A stretch of 64,000 nt of DNA from Streptomyces spectabilis (GCF_008704795.1 NZ_CP023690.1:62001-126000), one strand, 5' to 3'. Counted from the first letter of the stretch, positions 8,710 through 18,306 are shown. Notes: a model not told the origin generated them from the sequence alone. Numbers and translations: made by a program.

Positions 8710-9906
8710 TCAGGCGCGGGCGAAGGCGGCGGTGCGGGCCAGTTCCGCGGACAGCTCGTCGATGGGGGTGGCCGGGACGAACTGGTCGGGGGCGGGGCTG
8801 TCGCCGAAGTAGTGGGCGATGGCGTCGACGGTGCGCTCGGTGGCGCGGCCGTCGCCGTAGGGGTTGGTGGCGTTGGCCATGCGGTCGTAGGCGCCGGGGT
8901 CGCGCAGGAGTTCGCAGGCGGCCTGGACGATGCCGCCGGTCTTGGTGCCGACCAGGCGGGCGGTGCCGGCGACGACGGCCTCGGAGCGCTCGGTGACGCT
9001 GCCGAGCACCAGGGTGGGCTTGCCGAGGGCGGGGCCTTCCTCCTGGGCGCCGCTGCTGTCGGAGACGATGAGGTCGGCGCGGCGCATGAGCTTGCTGAAG
9101 CAGAGGTAGGACAGCGGGTCGACGATGGTGATGTTGGGGTGGTTGCCGATGCGGGGCAGGAGGGCGTCGCGCACGACGGGGTTGCGGTGCAGCGGGATGA
9201 CCACGCGGACGTCGGGCTCGTCGGCGATGCTGGCGAAGGCCTCGGCGATCTGCGGCAGGTCCGGCCAGGCCTCGCGGCGGTGGGCGGAGGCCAGGACGAC
9301 GCGCCGGTTGTCGCTGTCGAGGTCCTCGATGGCGTCGGAGCCGTAGTCCTGGGCGCGGTCGCTGGCCCAGCGCAGGGCGTCGATGACGGTGTTGCCGGTG
9401 ACGACGATGGTGTCGTCGGCGATGCCCTCGCGCAGCAGGTTGGCGCGGTTGCCCGGGGTGGGGGCCAGGTGCAGGGCGGAGACCTGGGCGACCAGGCGGC
9501 GGTTGCCCTCCTCGGGGAAGGGGGAGTTGAGGTGGCCGCTGCGCAGGCCGGCCTCGACGTGGATGACGGGGATCTGGTGGTGGAAGCCGGACAGGGCGCC
9601 GGCCAGGGTGGTGGCGGTGTCGCCGTGCACGAGGACCGCTTCGGTCCTGAGCTCCTTGAACACCTCGCCCAGGCCCTGCAGGGAGCGGGAGGTCACCTGG
9701 GACAGGGTCTGGCGGGGGGCCATGATCTCCAGGTCGATGTCGGGCCTGAGGCCGAAGGCCTCCAGGGTCTCGTCGAGCATCTGGCGGTGCTGGCCGGTGG
9801 AGATGACGGTCGGGGCGAAGCGCGGGTCGTCCTTCAGGGCGCGGATGACCGGGGCGAACTTGATGGCTTCGGGGCGGGTACCGAGGACAACGGCTACGGA
9901 ACGCAT
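8710..9906 (-). CDS. wecB: UDP-N-acetylglucosamine 2-epimerase (non-hydrolysing type)
   Basis: The 398-residue length is typical of WecB/MnaA. All expected catalytic positions are visible: GTRPEAIK with Arg11 and Lys16, VHGDTATT with Asp96, HVEAGLRSG with Glu118, FPEEGNRR with Glu132, and SAHRRE with His209. The enzyme interconverts UDP-GlcNAc and UDP-ManNAc by eliminating UDP to a 2-acetamidoglucal intermediate and re-adding it. It is the first gene of the operon with the cupin and propeller genes (gaps of 53 and 63 bases), with a promoter-like element at 10094-10123. The biosynthetic context suggests a dedicated copy rather than a cell-wall gene. Confidence 0.9.
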   Translation of the reverse strand: MRSVAVVLGTRPEAIKFAPVIRALKDDPRFAPTVISTGQHRQMLDETLEAFGLRPDIDLEIMAPRQTLSQVTSRSLQGLGEVFKELRTEAVLVHGDTATTLAGALSGFHHQIPVIHVEAGLRSGHLNSPFPEEGNRRLVAQVSALHLAPTPGNRANLLREGIADDTIVVTGNTVIDALRWASDRAQDYGSDAIEDLDSDNRRVVLASAHRREAWPDLPQIAEAFASIADEPDVRVVIPLHRNPVVRDALLPRIGNHPNITIVDPLSYLCFSKLMRRADLIVSDSSGAQEEGPALGKPTLVLGSVTERSEAVVAGTARLVGTKTGGIVQAACELLRDPGAYDRMANATNPYGDGRATERTVDAIAHYFGDSPAPDQFVPATPIDELSAELARTAAFARA

Positions 9907-10093
9907 GGCTTTTATTCCTCTTCTGTGTCAAGGGAGAGCGGATGAAGGGTTTTTGTCAGAAGGCGCGGCATCGGTTCCGAAAGGCGGATGCCCATCGCGC
10001 CGGGCTTAGGGCGGCCGGCCCGTTGAATGCGGGGCGGCTCTTGTTGTTTCTCTTGCCTCCGGGATTCCTTTCGGTGTCCCTTCCGGCACTAGA

Positions 10094-10123
10094 TATCTTT
10101 CCTGTGAGCTAGTTCTGCGTCAA
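10094..10123 (-). promoter_or_regulatory. Promoter-like element for the wecB operon
   Basis: On the minus strand TTGACG (10123-10118) is followed after 18 bases by AAGATA (10099-10094), close to the housekeeping -35/-10 pattern and unusually AT-rich for this window. The palindromes AGATATCT (10091-10098) and TCAATTGA (10120-10127) overlap it and may be operators. It is about 190 bases before the wecB ATG. The rest of 9907-10212 shows nothing else. Confidence 0.45.
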
Positions 10124-10212
10124 TTGAGCTTTGTCCCGGCGGTTGCACGGGAGTTGGACACCGGCCGTACGCGTCGGCGCTCCTTTGTGCGGGAAAAGGG
10201 GCGCGGACATGC

Positions 10213-10251
10213 GAGAACCCCCGTGCCCGCGGGGCGGGCACGGGGGTTCTC
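10213..10251 (-). terminator. Terminator after the phosphomannomutase gene
   Basis: Perfect 18-bp arms, 10213-10230 and 10234-10251, around a 3-base GGG loop, 50 bases past the phosphomannomutase stop on the minus strand. It separates this unit from wecB. Confidence 0.75.
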
Positions 10252-10302
10252 CCCGGCTTCTGGGGCGCCTGCGGCGCCTGGCGCGCGGCCTGCGCGCGGT
10301 GT

Positions 10303-11739
10303 TCAGGCGCGGACGATGGCCAGGACCTCGTCGCGGACGCGGGCCATCACGTCCTGGTCGCGGGCCTCGACGTTCAGGCGCAGCACGGGTTCGGTGTTGG
10401 AGGCGCGGACGTTGAACCACCAGTGGGTGCCGCTGACGGTCAGTCCGTCGAGTTCGTCCACGCTCACTCCCGCGACGCCCCGGTAGGCGGCGCGCAGGGC
10501 GTCCAGGCGGCCCTGCTGGTCGGTGACGGTGGAGTTGATCTCGCCGGAGCCCGCATAGCGGTCGTAGGCGGCCACGAGGGCCGACAGGGGGCCGTCCTGG
10601 CCGCCGAGGGCGGCCAGGACGTGCAGGGCGGCCAGCATGCCGGTGTCGGCGTTCCAGAAGTCGCGGAAGTAGTAGTGCGCGGAGTGCTCGCCGCCGAAGA
10701 TGGCGCCGGTGGCGGCCATTTCCTGCTTGATGAAGGAGTGGCCGACCCGGGTGCGCACGGGGGTGCCGCCGTTCTCCCGCACGACCTCGGGGACGGTCCA
10801 GGAGGTGATGAGGTTGTGGATGACCGTGCCGGAACCGCCGTTGCGGGCGAGTTCGCGGGCGGCGACCAGGGCGGTGACCGCCGACGGGGAGACCGGGTCG
10901 CCCCTCTCGTCGACGACGAAGCAGCGGTCGGCGTCGCCGTCGAAGGCGATGCCGAGGTCGGCGCCCTCCTCGCGCACGCGCTGCTGCAGGTCCACGATGT
11001 TCGCCGGATCCAGCGGGTTCGCCTCGTGGTTGGGGAAGGTGCCGTCCAGCTCGAAGTACATCGGCACCAGCGTCAGCGGCAGCCCCTCGAAGACGGTCGG
11101 CACCGTGTGCCCGCCCATCCCGTTGCCCGCGTCCACCACCACCTTCAGCGGCCGGATCACCGACAGGTCGACCAGGGACCGCAGATGGGCCGCGTAGTCC
11201 TTGAGCGTGTCGCGGCGGGTGATGGCGCCGGCCGCGGTGAGCGAGGGCGGCGCGCCCTCGCGCAGCCAGCGCTCCACCAGGGCGCGGATGTCGGCCAGGC
11301 CGGTGTCCTGCCCGACCGGGGCGGCGCCCGCGCGGCACATCTTGATGCCGTTGTACTGCGCCGGGTTGTGCGAGGCCGTGAACATCGCGCCCGGCAGGTC
11401 CAGCGCGCCCGAGGCGTAGTACAGCTGGTCGGTGGAGCACAGGCCGATCTGGGTGACCGCGCAGCCGCCCAGGGCCGCGCCCTGGGAGAAGGCCAGGCTG
11501 AGCGCGGGTGAGGTGGGCCGCATGTCGTGCCCGACCACGAGCGCGGACGCGCCCGTCACCCGCACGAAGGCGGCGCCGAACAGCTCGGCCAGGGACTCGT
11601 CCCACTGCTCGGGCACGGTTCCGCGGATGTCGTAGGCCTTGACCAGGCCCGACAGATCGGCGCCCGCGGCGGCCGCGCGCACGGCGGCGGAGGCGGCGGG
11701 ACTGCCGGAGGGGGTGGAGGGGGTGGAGGTGAGGGACAA
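10303..11739 (-). CDS. manB: Phosphomannomutase / phosphoglucomutase
   Basis: The frame stays open far upstream, but TTG 11739 preceded by GGAAGG is the best start and gives 478 residues, the usual length. The alpha-D-phosphohexomutase sites are intact: active-site serine in TASHNPAQYNG (Ser123), metal loop FDGDADRC (Asp267, 269, 271), sugar loop GGEHSAHYYF and phosphate loop VRASNTEP. It converts mannose-6-P to mannose-1-P (or the glucose equivalent), supplying the nucleotidyltransferases at 17383 and 30412. A GTG about 19 codons further in is an alternative start. Confidence 0.85.
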   Translation of the reverse strand: MSLTSTPSTPSGSPAASAAVRAAAAGADLSGLVKAYDIRGTVPEQWDESLAELFGAAFVRVTGASALVVGHDMRPTSPALSLAFSQGAALGGCAVTQIGLCSTDQLYYASGALDLPGAMFTASHNPAQYNGIKMCRAGAAPVGQDTGLADIRALVERWLREGAPPSLTAAGAITRRDTLKDYAAHLRSLVDLSVIRPLKVVVDAGNGMGGHTVPTVFEGLPLTLVPMYFELDGTFPNHEANPLDPANIVDLQQRVREEGADLGIAFDGDADRCFVVDERGDPVSPSAVTALVAARELARNGGSGTVIHNLITSWTVPEVVRENGGTPVRTRVGHSFIKQEMAATGAIFGGEHSAHYYFRDFWNADTGMLAALHVLAALGGQDGPLSALVAAYDRYAGSGEINSTVTDQQGRLDALRAAYRGVAGVSVDELDGLTVSGTHWWFNVRASNTEPVLRLNVEARDQDVMARVRDEVLAIVRA

Positions 11740-11783
11740 GGCGGTGCCTTCCGGTGTCGGCGGGGCGGGGTGTGACGCAGGAA

Positions 11784-11825
11784 GCCGGGCGCGCGGTCCG
11801 CGGGGGGTGCGGCTGCGCGCCCGGC
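11784..11825 (-). terminator. Weak hairpin between the oxidase and phosphomannomutase genes
   Basis: GCCGGGCGCGC (11784-11794) pairs with 11815-11825 across a 20-base GC-rich loop, about 95 bases after the oxidase stop. This is the only structure seen in 11740-11918. Confidence 0.35.
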
Positions 11826-11918
11826 GGCGGGCGAAGGGGCGTGCCCGCCCGGGCAGGGGCCGGGCGGGGCGGCGCGAGGCCCTGCGGGCCCGGCGGCGGG
11901 CCGGGCGGGGCGGGGCTG

Positions 11919-13601
11919 CTAGCGGCGGGGCAGTTCCACCGACAGGGAGTGGCGGAAGAAGTCGGTGGGGTCGTAGCGCTTCTTGACCTGCTGCAGGCGC
12001 GGGTAGTTGTCCTTGTAGTAGAGCTTTTGCCACGGCACGCCGGAGGTGTTGCGCTCGGGGTCGGCCACGTCCCGGTCGGGGTAGTTGATGTAGCAGCCGT
12101 CGGTGCGCTCGTCCAGGACGGGCACTCCCCCGGTCCGGGCGAAGAAGTCCTCGTACAGCCCGCGCGCCCAGCCCAGGTAGAAGTCGTCGTCCTTCTGCTC
12201 GGACCAGAAGGTCTGGAAGCACATCTTGAAGGCGGAGCTGCGCTGGGCGTTGGCGGTGGCGTCCGGGGCCAGGGCGTTGACCTGGCCGCCGAAGGAGAAC
12301 AGCACCAGCATGGTGTCGGGGTTGTGGAAGTCGGCCCGGGTCATGTGCTTGTAGAGGGCGGCGACCTGGTGGTCGGTGAAGTTCTTGCGCATGTAGCCGG
12401 ACTTGTGGGCGCCGCGCGAGGTGGGGTTGGTGATGGTGGGGTTGTCGGTGCCGACCAGGCGGGTGGCCTGCAGCCAGGGCATGCGGCGCGGGGTGTGCAG
12501 GCCGGGCATGGCGGGCAGTTCGCCGTTGGGCCGGGCCAGCGCCCGGGGCTTGAGTCCGGTGCCCGCCAGGACCGCGGCCAGGAAGGCGTCCAGGAGGCCT
12601 TCGGCGTTCTCCACGCCGGCGTCGACCTGGGTGAACATGCCCAGGCTGCCGTGCGCCTTGGCGCTGACGTTGAACAGGCTGCTCAGATGGCGGTAGGGGG
12701 AGGCGGGGGCGCTGTGCTCCTCGTGCCAGGCGCCCCAGTTCTTCAGCAGCCGGGTGAAGCGGGTCTCGTTCAGCTCCTCCCAGGGCAGGTCGAGGGCGCT
12801 GACCAGGACGGTGGAGGGCGGCTTGATCAGCTGGTCGGCGGGCTCGGTGCCGCGCGCGCCCGGAGAGCGGAAGAAGAAGCGGGTGATCAGGCCGAAGTTG
12901 CCGCCGCCGCCCCCGGTGTGGGCCCACCACAGCTCGCGGTGGGGGTCGTCCTGCTCCCGGGTGGCCACCAGGGTGCGGGCCTTGCCCTGGGCGTCGATGA
13001 CCACGACCTCGACCGCGTACAGGTGGTCGGAGACCAGGCCGTGGGCGCGTGAGAGCAGGCCGTAGCCGCCGCCGCTGACGTGCCCGCCGGCGCCGACGCT
13101 GTAGCAGATGCCGCCGGGCACGGCCACGCCCCAGCCCTTGTAGAGGGTTTCGTAGACGTTGAGCAGGCGGGCGCCGGGCTCGACGGTGAAGGCCCGCATC
13201 CGCTCGTCGTAGCCGACGGCCGTCATCGGGGAGAAGTCCAGGAGGACCTCGGTGTCCGCGTGGGCGGCGAAGTCGGCGAAGCAGTGGCCGCCGCTGCGCA
13301 CCGAGATCCGCTTGCGGTCCTTGAAGGCCTGCTCCAGGGCCGCTTCGGCGTCCGCGGCCGACGTGATCATCTTGATGTAGTCGGGTCTGGCCACGAACCG
13401 CTGGTTGTTGCCGGTGGTCAGCAGCGGATAGCGGGCGTCGTCGGGGCCTATGGTCGCCCCGGCCGCCCGCGGGGTGCGGGCGGCCGGGGCGGCGGCGGCC
13501 GGGGCGGCCAGCAGGGCGGGGGCCACGGCGGTGGCGGCGACCGCGGCCCCCGCGACCGCGGCGCCGCGCCCTATGAGCGTGCGGCGATCGACATCGTTCA
13601 T
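11919..13601 (-). CDS. Tat-exported berberine-bridge-type FAD oxidase, bicovalent flavin
   Basis: The 560-residue protein starts with a twin-arginine signal, DRRTLIGRGAAVAG followed by an Ala-rich core, so it should be exported folded. The FAD-linking residues of bicovalent BBE-like oxidases are both present: His106 in RSGGH and Cys166 in GICYSVGAGGH. The C terminus has the typical Y-x-N-Y-like segment YINYPDRDV and a PRLQQVKKRYDPTDFF tail. Members such as AknOx and glucooligosaccharide oxidase oxidise sugar hydroxyls with O2, making H2O2. In this cluster a late extracellular sugar or alcohol oxidation is likely. ATG 13601 follows GAGGTAG. The substrate is not deducible. Confidence 0.85.
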   Translation of the reverse strand: MNDVDRRTLIGRGAAVAGAAVAATAVAPALLAAPAAAAPAARTPRAAGATIGPDDARYPLLTTGNNQRFVARPDYIKMITSAADAEAALEQAFKDRKRISVRSGGHCFADFAAHADTEVLLDFSPMTAVGYDERMRAFTVEPGARLLNVYETLYKGWGVAVPGGICYSVGAGGHVSGGGYGLLSRAHGLVSDHLYAVEVVVIDAQGKARTLVATREQDDPHRELWWAHTGGGGGNFGLITRFFFRSPGARGTEPADQLIKPPSTVLVSALDLPWEELNETRFTRLLKNWGAWHEEHSAPASPYRHLSSLFNVSAKAHGSLGMFTQVDAGVENAEGLLDAFLAAVLAGTGLKPRALARPNGELPAMPGLHTPRRMPWLQATRLVGTDNPTITNPTSRGAHKSGYMRKNFTDHQVAALYKHMTRADFHNPDTMLVLFSFGGQVNALAPDATANAQRSSAFKMCFQTFWSEQKDDDFYLGWARGLYEDFFARTGGVPVLDERTDGCYINYPDRDVADPERNTSGVPWQKLYYKDNYPRLQQVKKRYDPTDFFRHSLSVELPRR

Positions 13602-13631
13602 CGTCAGCTACCTCGTCTTTCGACAGCTCGT

Positions 13632-13667
13632 TCCCGGGCCCGCGCCCCGGCGGGCGCGGGCCCGGGA
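13632..13667 (-). terminator. Terminator after the MFS gene
   Basis: TCCCGGGCCCGCGCC (13632-13646) pairs perfectly with 13653-13667. A second 10-bp perfect hairpin (13673-13682 / 13687-13696) sits between it and the MFS stop, so the two form a tandem terminator ahead of the oxidase gene. Confidence 0.65.
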
Positions 13668-13736
13668 GCGGACCGGCCCGGCGGATGCCGGGCCGGAGCA
13701 CCTCGCATGAGAAGGGGCCGGAGAAGGGGGGCGGGG

Positions 13737-14990
13737 TCAGGCGTGGGCCTGGGCGGCCGGGGCGCCGGTGTCCTGCGGCTGCTCCGCACCGGGCCCGGAC
13801 GCCCGGTCCCGGTCCTGGTCCCGGTCCTGGTCCTGGGGGGCGGGGCGGCCGCGGCGGTCCAGGCGCACCGAGTACACGGCCACCGCCAGGGCGCCGCCCG
13901 CCAGGAGGGCGCCGATCCAGTTCGGCGCGGTGTAGCCCAGGTCGTGGTCGATGGCGAAGCCGCCCAGCCAGGCGCCCACGGCGTTGCCCAGGTTGAACGC
14001 GGCGATGTTGGCCGCCGAGGCGAGGGCCGGGGCGCCGTCGGCCTTCTGCAGCACCCGCATCTGCATCGCGGGCACGGTGGCGAAGCCGGCGGCGCCGAAC
14101 AGGCCCAGGGTGATGGCCGCGGGCACCTGCGCGTGCGCGGTGAACACGAAGATCACCAGGACGACGCTGAGCGCGGCAAGGGCGATCGACAGGGTGCGCA
14201 TCAGCGCGCGGTCCGCGAGCCGGCCGCCGACCACGTTGCCCAGGCACAGGCCGACGCCGAAGATGACCAGCAGCCAGCTGACCGCGCCGTCGGAGAACCC
14301 GGCGACCTTGGTCATCATCGGGGCGATGTAGGTGAAGGAGGCGAAGACCGCGCCGAAGCCCAGCGCGGTCACCGCGAGCGCCAGCCACACCTGGCCGCGG
14401 CGGAAGACGGCGATCTCGCTGCGCAGGCCGCCGGAGTCCTCCCGCGGCTGGGGCGGCACCAGGGCCAGGATGCCCAGCAGGCCCACCACGCCGAGCCCGG
14501 TGACCACCCAGAAGGTGGAGCGCCAGCCGAAGTGCTGGCCCAGGAAGGTGCCCATCGGCACCCCCAGGACGTTGGCCACCGTCAGGCCGATGAACATCAG
14601 TGAGATCGCGCGGGCCTTGCGTTCGGGCGCCACCAGGTTGGCGGCGACCACCGAGCCGATGCCGAAGAACGCGCCGTGCGTCAGGGCCGCCACCAGACGG
14701 CCCGTCATCAGCAGGGCGTAGCTGCCGGCGACCGCGCACAGCAGGTTGCCGAGGATGAACACGGCCATCAGCACGGCCAGCATGGTCTTGCGCGGCAGCC
14801 GGGTCCCGGCGGCGGTCATCAGCGGGGCCCCGACGACCACGCCGAGCGCGTAGCCGGTCACCAGCAGGCCGGCGGAGGGGATCGAGACGCTGAGGTCGTC
14901 GGCCACCTCCTCCAGCAGGCCCACGATCACGAACTCCGTGGTGCCGATGCCGAAGGCGCCTAGGGCCAGCGCCAGAAGGGCGATGGGCAT
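13737..14990 (-). CDS. MFS efflux transporter (DHA1, AraJ/Cmx-like)
   Basis: The 417-residue protein has about 12 hydrophobic helices and the DHA1 motifs LGAFGIGTTEFVIVGLL at the start, MTAAGTRLPRKTML in the 2-3 loop and LTHGAFFGIG in helix 4. It resembles sugar-efflux and chloramphenicol-resistance pumps. The ATG lies directly after the TAG of the ECF sigma gene, and its ribosome site AAGGAGAA is inside that gene's last codons, so both are translated as a unit. A charged DQDRDQDRD repeat forms the cytosolic tail. It probably exports the cluster product or an intermediate. Confidence 0.85.
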   Translation of the reverse strand: MPIALLALALGAFGIGTTEFVIVGLLEEVADDLSVSIPSAGLLVTGYALGVVVGAPLMTAAGTRLPRKTMLAVLMAVFILGNLLCAVAGSYALLMTGRLVAALTHGAFFGIGSVVAANLVAPERKARAISLMFIGLTVANVLGVPMGTFLGQHFGWRSTFWVVTGLGVVGLLGILALVPPQPREDSGGLRSEIAVFRRGQVWLALAVTALGFGAVFASFTYIAPMMTKVAGFSDGAVSWLLVIFGVGLCLGNVVGGRLADRALMRTLSIALAALSVVLVIFVFTAHAQVPAAITLGLFGAAGFATVPAMQMRVLQKADGAPALASAANIAAFNLGNAVGAWLGGFAIDHDLGYTAPNWIGALLAGGALAVAVYSVRLDRRGRPAPQDQDRDQDRDRASGPGAEQPQDTGAPAAQAHA

Positions 14991-15728
14991 CTAATTCTCC
15001 TTGTTGTGGTGGTGCCAGGTGTGGGCGCGCACACCGCGTCCCGGGTGGTCCTCCAGCAGGGCCCGCAGCCGTCTGCGGCCGCGGTGCAGCCGGGAGTTGA
15101 CCGTGCCGGAGGGGATGCCGACGGCCGCGGCGATCTCCTCGTAGCGCAGGCCCTCGACGTCGGCGAGGTAGACCACGATCCGCAGGGCGGCGGGCAGCGA
15201 GCGCATCGCCTGGCTGATCGCCGCGTCCGGGATGCGGTCGACGACCTGGGCCTCCACCGAGGCCAGGCCCGCGGAGGTGTGGGAGGCGGCGCACGCCTGC
15301 TGCCAGTCCTCGATGTCGGGCACCGGCGCGAAGTGCGGCCTGCTCTTCTGGCGCCGGTAGGAGGTGAGGAAGGCGTTGGTCAGGATGCGCGACAGCCAGG
15401 CCCCCAGACTCGTGCCGGGGCGGAACTGGTGGAACCCGCGGTAGGCGCGGGCGTAGGTCTCCTGCACCAGGTCCTCGGCATCGGCCCGGTGGCGGGTCAG
15501 CCGCAGCGCGTACGCGTACAGGCGGGCCCGGTGGGCCAGCGCGTCGCGTTCGAAACGGGCCGTGCGCTGCTCGGCCGTCTCCGGCCCCGGCGCGGCGGGG
15601 CCCGGGGCGGGCGGCGCCTTCGCCGCCCGCCCCGCATACCAAGGACCCGGCGGCCGCGCGGGGCCGCTCGGGCCGGGGAGGGTGCTGGTGCCGCTGCGGG
15701 CCGCGGCGGACGCGGGCTGCGGATCCAT
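14991..15728 (-). CDS. ECF RNA polymerase sigma factor
   Basis: ATG 15728 follows AGGAA; the frame is open upstream but those codons are arginine/proline filler. The 245-residue protein has region 2 ([20 protein letters not shown]) and region 4 ([20 protein letters not shown] then [12 protein letters not shown]) of SigR/SigH-like ECF factors. The 60 N-terminal residues are Pro/Ala-rich. No anti-sigma gene is adjacent; instead the MFS pump follows without a gap. It may direct transcription of part of the cluster. Confidence 0.9.
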   Translation of the reverse strand: MDPQPASAAARSGTSTLPGPSGPARPPGPWYAGRAAKAPPAPGPAAPGPETAEQRTARFERDALAHRARLYAYALRLTRHRADAEDLVQETYARAYRGFHQFRPGTSLGAWLSRILTNAFLTSYRRQKSRPHFAPVPDIEDWQQACAASHTSAGLASVEAQVVDRIPDAAISQAMRSLPAALRIVVYLADVEGLRYEEIAAAVGIPSGTVNSRLHRGRRRLRALLEDHPGRGVRAHTWHHHNKEN

Positions 15729-15828
15729 GGTGCGTTTCCTTCGGTACGGGGGTAAGGGCGACTGCGGGGCTTCGGTGCCCGGGGGCGGTGCGGGACTTCC
15801 CGGCCCGGGGCGGCGGGCGGGAAAGGGG

Positions 15829-15869
15829 GGCGGTGCGTCCGCGACGGGGGAGACTCCGGACGCACCGCC
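15829..15869 (-). terminator. Hairpin after the StrR-like gene
   Basis: GGCGGTGCGTCCG (15829-15841) pairs perfectly with 15857-15869 around a 15-base loop, about 90 bases beyond the StrR-like stop and before the sigma-factor gene. Confidence 0.55.
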
Positions 15870-15957
15870 GGTCTCTGCGCGGGCGGCGGGCACAGCCGCC
15901 GCGCTCCCCCGGCTCCCCCGCGTCCGGGAAAGCCGGGAAAGCCGGGAGTGGAGAGGG

Positions 15958-17076
15958 TTATTCGGGGTGGCTGTGCTGGATGGTGTCGGCGAGGTGCTGC
16001 CACGCTCTGGCGCATTCGGTGGCGGCGGCCGCGACCATGCCCGCCCGGTAGGGGGGCACGGCGGCGGTGATGCGTCTGAACTGGGCGGGCAGGTGCATTT
16101 CCAGCAGGCGCAGCAGCAGCCGTCCCGTCTCGCTCTGCCGCAGCGAGGGGTCCTTGCACAGGCTGGCGAAGACCCGCTCCAGGCCCGGGCCCGGGCCTGG
16201 GCCTGGGCCTGGGCCCGCTGCCGCCCGGGCGGCGGGCGCCGCCCGGGCCTCCTGCGCGGCCCGCTCCTGCCCGCCGGCGGGCGGGCGGGCCGGGCCCGGG
16301 CCGGGGCCGGGCTCGGGCCGGCCCTGCGGGGCGGGCGCCCGCAGGGCCGGGGGCAGGGGGTCCTCGCCGCGCTCGAGGCGGGCGCGGACATCGCGCACGG
16401 TGCCCGGGGAGACGCCCGCGCGGCGCGCGATGTGCCGCAGCGAGGCCTGCGGCTCCTGGCTGATGAGCCGGCTGGCCGCCTGGCGTCCCGCCGCCGGGTC
16501 CACGGGGCGGAACTTGCCGTCCTGGCCCACCCGGACGGCGGGCGCCTGGCCGGGCGGCAGGCCGCGCCGGCGCAGGGCGGCGACCGTCTTGGGGTCCAGG
16601 CCCGCGACGGCGGCGATCGCCCGGTCCGACCACTGCGCGTGCGTGATGATGATGCGGGCGGCGGCCGCGGCGCGTTCGGCCAGCGTCAGCGGCATGCCGT
16701 GGGCGATGTTGGTCTGCACCGCGACGACGAAGGCGTCCTCGGTGCTGCCGTCGAAGTAGGTGACCTCCACCAGTTCGCGCTGCTGCATCAGCGCCGCGCG
16801 CAGCCGGTGCATGCCGTCGATGACCCGCATCGTCTCGCGGTGCACCAGGATCGGCGGCAGCACCGCGCCGCAGGCGCCCAGGGTCCGCGCGTGCTGGAGG
16901 TTCTCCCCGATGCGCGGTGAGTCGGCCGGCCGCAGGATGCCGATGGGCACCTGGTGCACGGCCTCGTCCAGGGCCGCCGCGGAGCCCGCGGACTCCGCGG
17001 ACTCCGGGGTGGCCGGGGTGTGCGGGGTGGGCGGGTGGTGCGGGGTGTCCGGGTGGTCCAGGGGGGTGACGCCCAT
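15958..17076 (-). CDS. StrR/NovG-like ParB-domain pathway activator
   Basis: ATG 17076 follows GGAGGAGGTG, so the upstream open frame is not translated. The 372-residue protein has a ParB-like N domain ([40 protein letters not shown]), a first helix-turn-helix ([20 protein letters not shown]) and a second ([19 protein letters not shown], then [10 protein letters not shown]). This is the order seen in StrR and NovG, activators of aminoglycoside and aminocoumarin clusters. A Gly-Pro linker encoded by hexanucleotide repeats (16182-16216) separates the C domain. No StrR-type GTTCGACTG-N11-CAGTCGAAC site was found nearby. It likely activates this cluster. Confidence 0.85.
   Translation of the reverse strand: MGVTPLDHPDTPHHPPTPHTPATPESAESAGSAAALDEAVHQVPIGILRPADSPRIGENLQHARTLGACGAVLPPILVHRETMRVIDGMHRLRAALMQQRELVEVTYFDGSTEDAFVVAVQTNIAHGMPLTLAERAAAAARIIITHAQWSDRAIAAVAGLDPKTVAALRRRGLPPGQAPAVRVGQDGKFRPVDPAAGRQAASRLISQEPQASLRHIARRAGVSPGTVRDVRARLERGEDPLPPALRAPAPQGRPEPGPGPGPARPPAGGQERAAQEARAAPAARAAAGPGPGPGPGPGLERVFASLCKDPSLRQSETGRLLLRLLEMHLPAQFRRITAAVPPYRAGMVAAAATECARAWQHLADTIQHSHPE
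16182..16216 (-). repeat. GGGCCT/C hexanucleotide repeat coding Gly-Pro
   Basis: Five to six imperfect hexamers inside the StrR-like gene encode an alternating Gly-Pro linker. A similar (GGGGCC)n tract occurs in the small gene at about 19896-19930. Such in-frame tracts change length easily. Confidence 0.7.
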
Positions 17077-17235
17077 GCTCGGTGCACCTCCTCCACAAGG
17101 GGGGTCGAAACCGGCGTCGGCGGGGGGTGCGCCGCGGCCCGCCGGCCGGCGCGGGGGGGGTGGCCCCGTCCGGCAACTCCCCGACCGTACAGAGCTGTTG
17201 TCCGGTTCTTCCGTGCCCGGCGGGCCCGGCGGCGC

Positions 17236-17249
17236 GACCTGGGCAAGTC
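17236..17249. promoter_or_regulatory. Candidate cluster operator, site B
   Basis: GACCTGGGCAAGTC differs by one base from the palindromic consensus shared by sites A-E. It lies about 160 bases upstream of the StrR-like ATG in its presumed promoter region. Confidence 0.45.
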
Positions 17250-17294
17250 GTCCGCGGCCCCGCTGCCGGGGGCGCCCGGCGCGGGCGGGGCAGG

Positions 17295-17331
17295 GGGTGT
17301 GCAACCGCGGAGTTTCCGCGGTTGCACACCC
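17295..17331 (-). terminator. galU terminator, 16-bp perfect stem
   Basis: GGGTGTGCAACCGCGG (17295-17310) pairs exactly with 17316-17331 around AGTTT, 52 bases past the galU stop and before the StrR-like promoter. Confidence 0.75.
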
Positions 17332-17382
17332 GTGCGGGGCAGCCCCCGGTGTGCGGCCGGGGCCCGGCTGCCCGGGGCGGGG

Positions 17383-18306
<924 letters not shown>

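Noticed and set aside
6356..8812. An 818-codon plus-strand frame opposite the propeller and cupin genes
   Set aside because: It is the antisense shadow of the two genes (Val/Gly/Ala-rich, no motif), while the minus frames carry clear families and ribosome sites.
10303..15642. A single 1779-codon open frame on the minus strand through the mutase, oxidase and MFS region
   Set aside because: Only its last 478 codons have protein-like sequence. The upstream part is the Arg/Pro-rich antiframe of the oxidase, MFS and sigma genes, normal in very GC-rich DNA.
15958..17300. StrR-type binding sites GTTCGACTG-N11-CAGTCGAAC near the StrR-like gene
   Set aside because: No pair of half-sites with the right spacing was seen. 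A lone GTTCGACAG at about 44970 has no partner.
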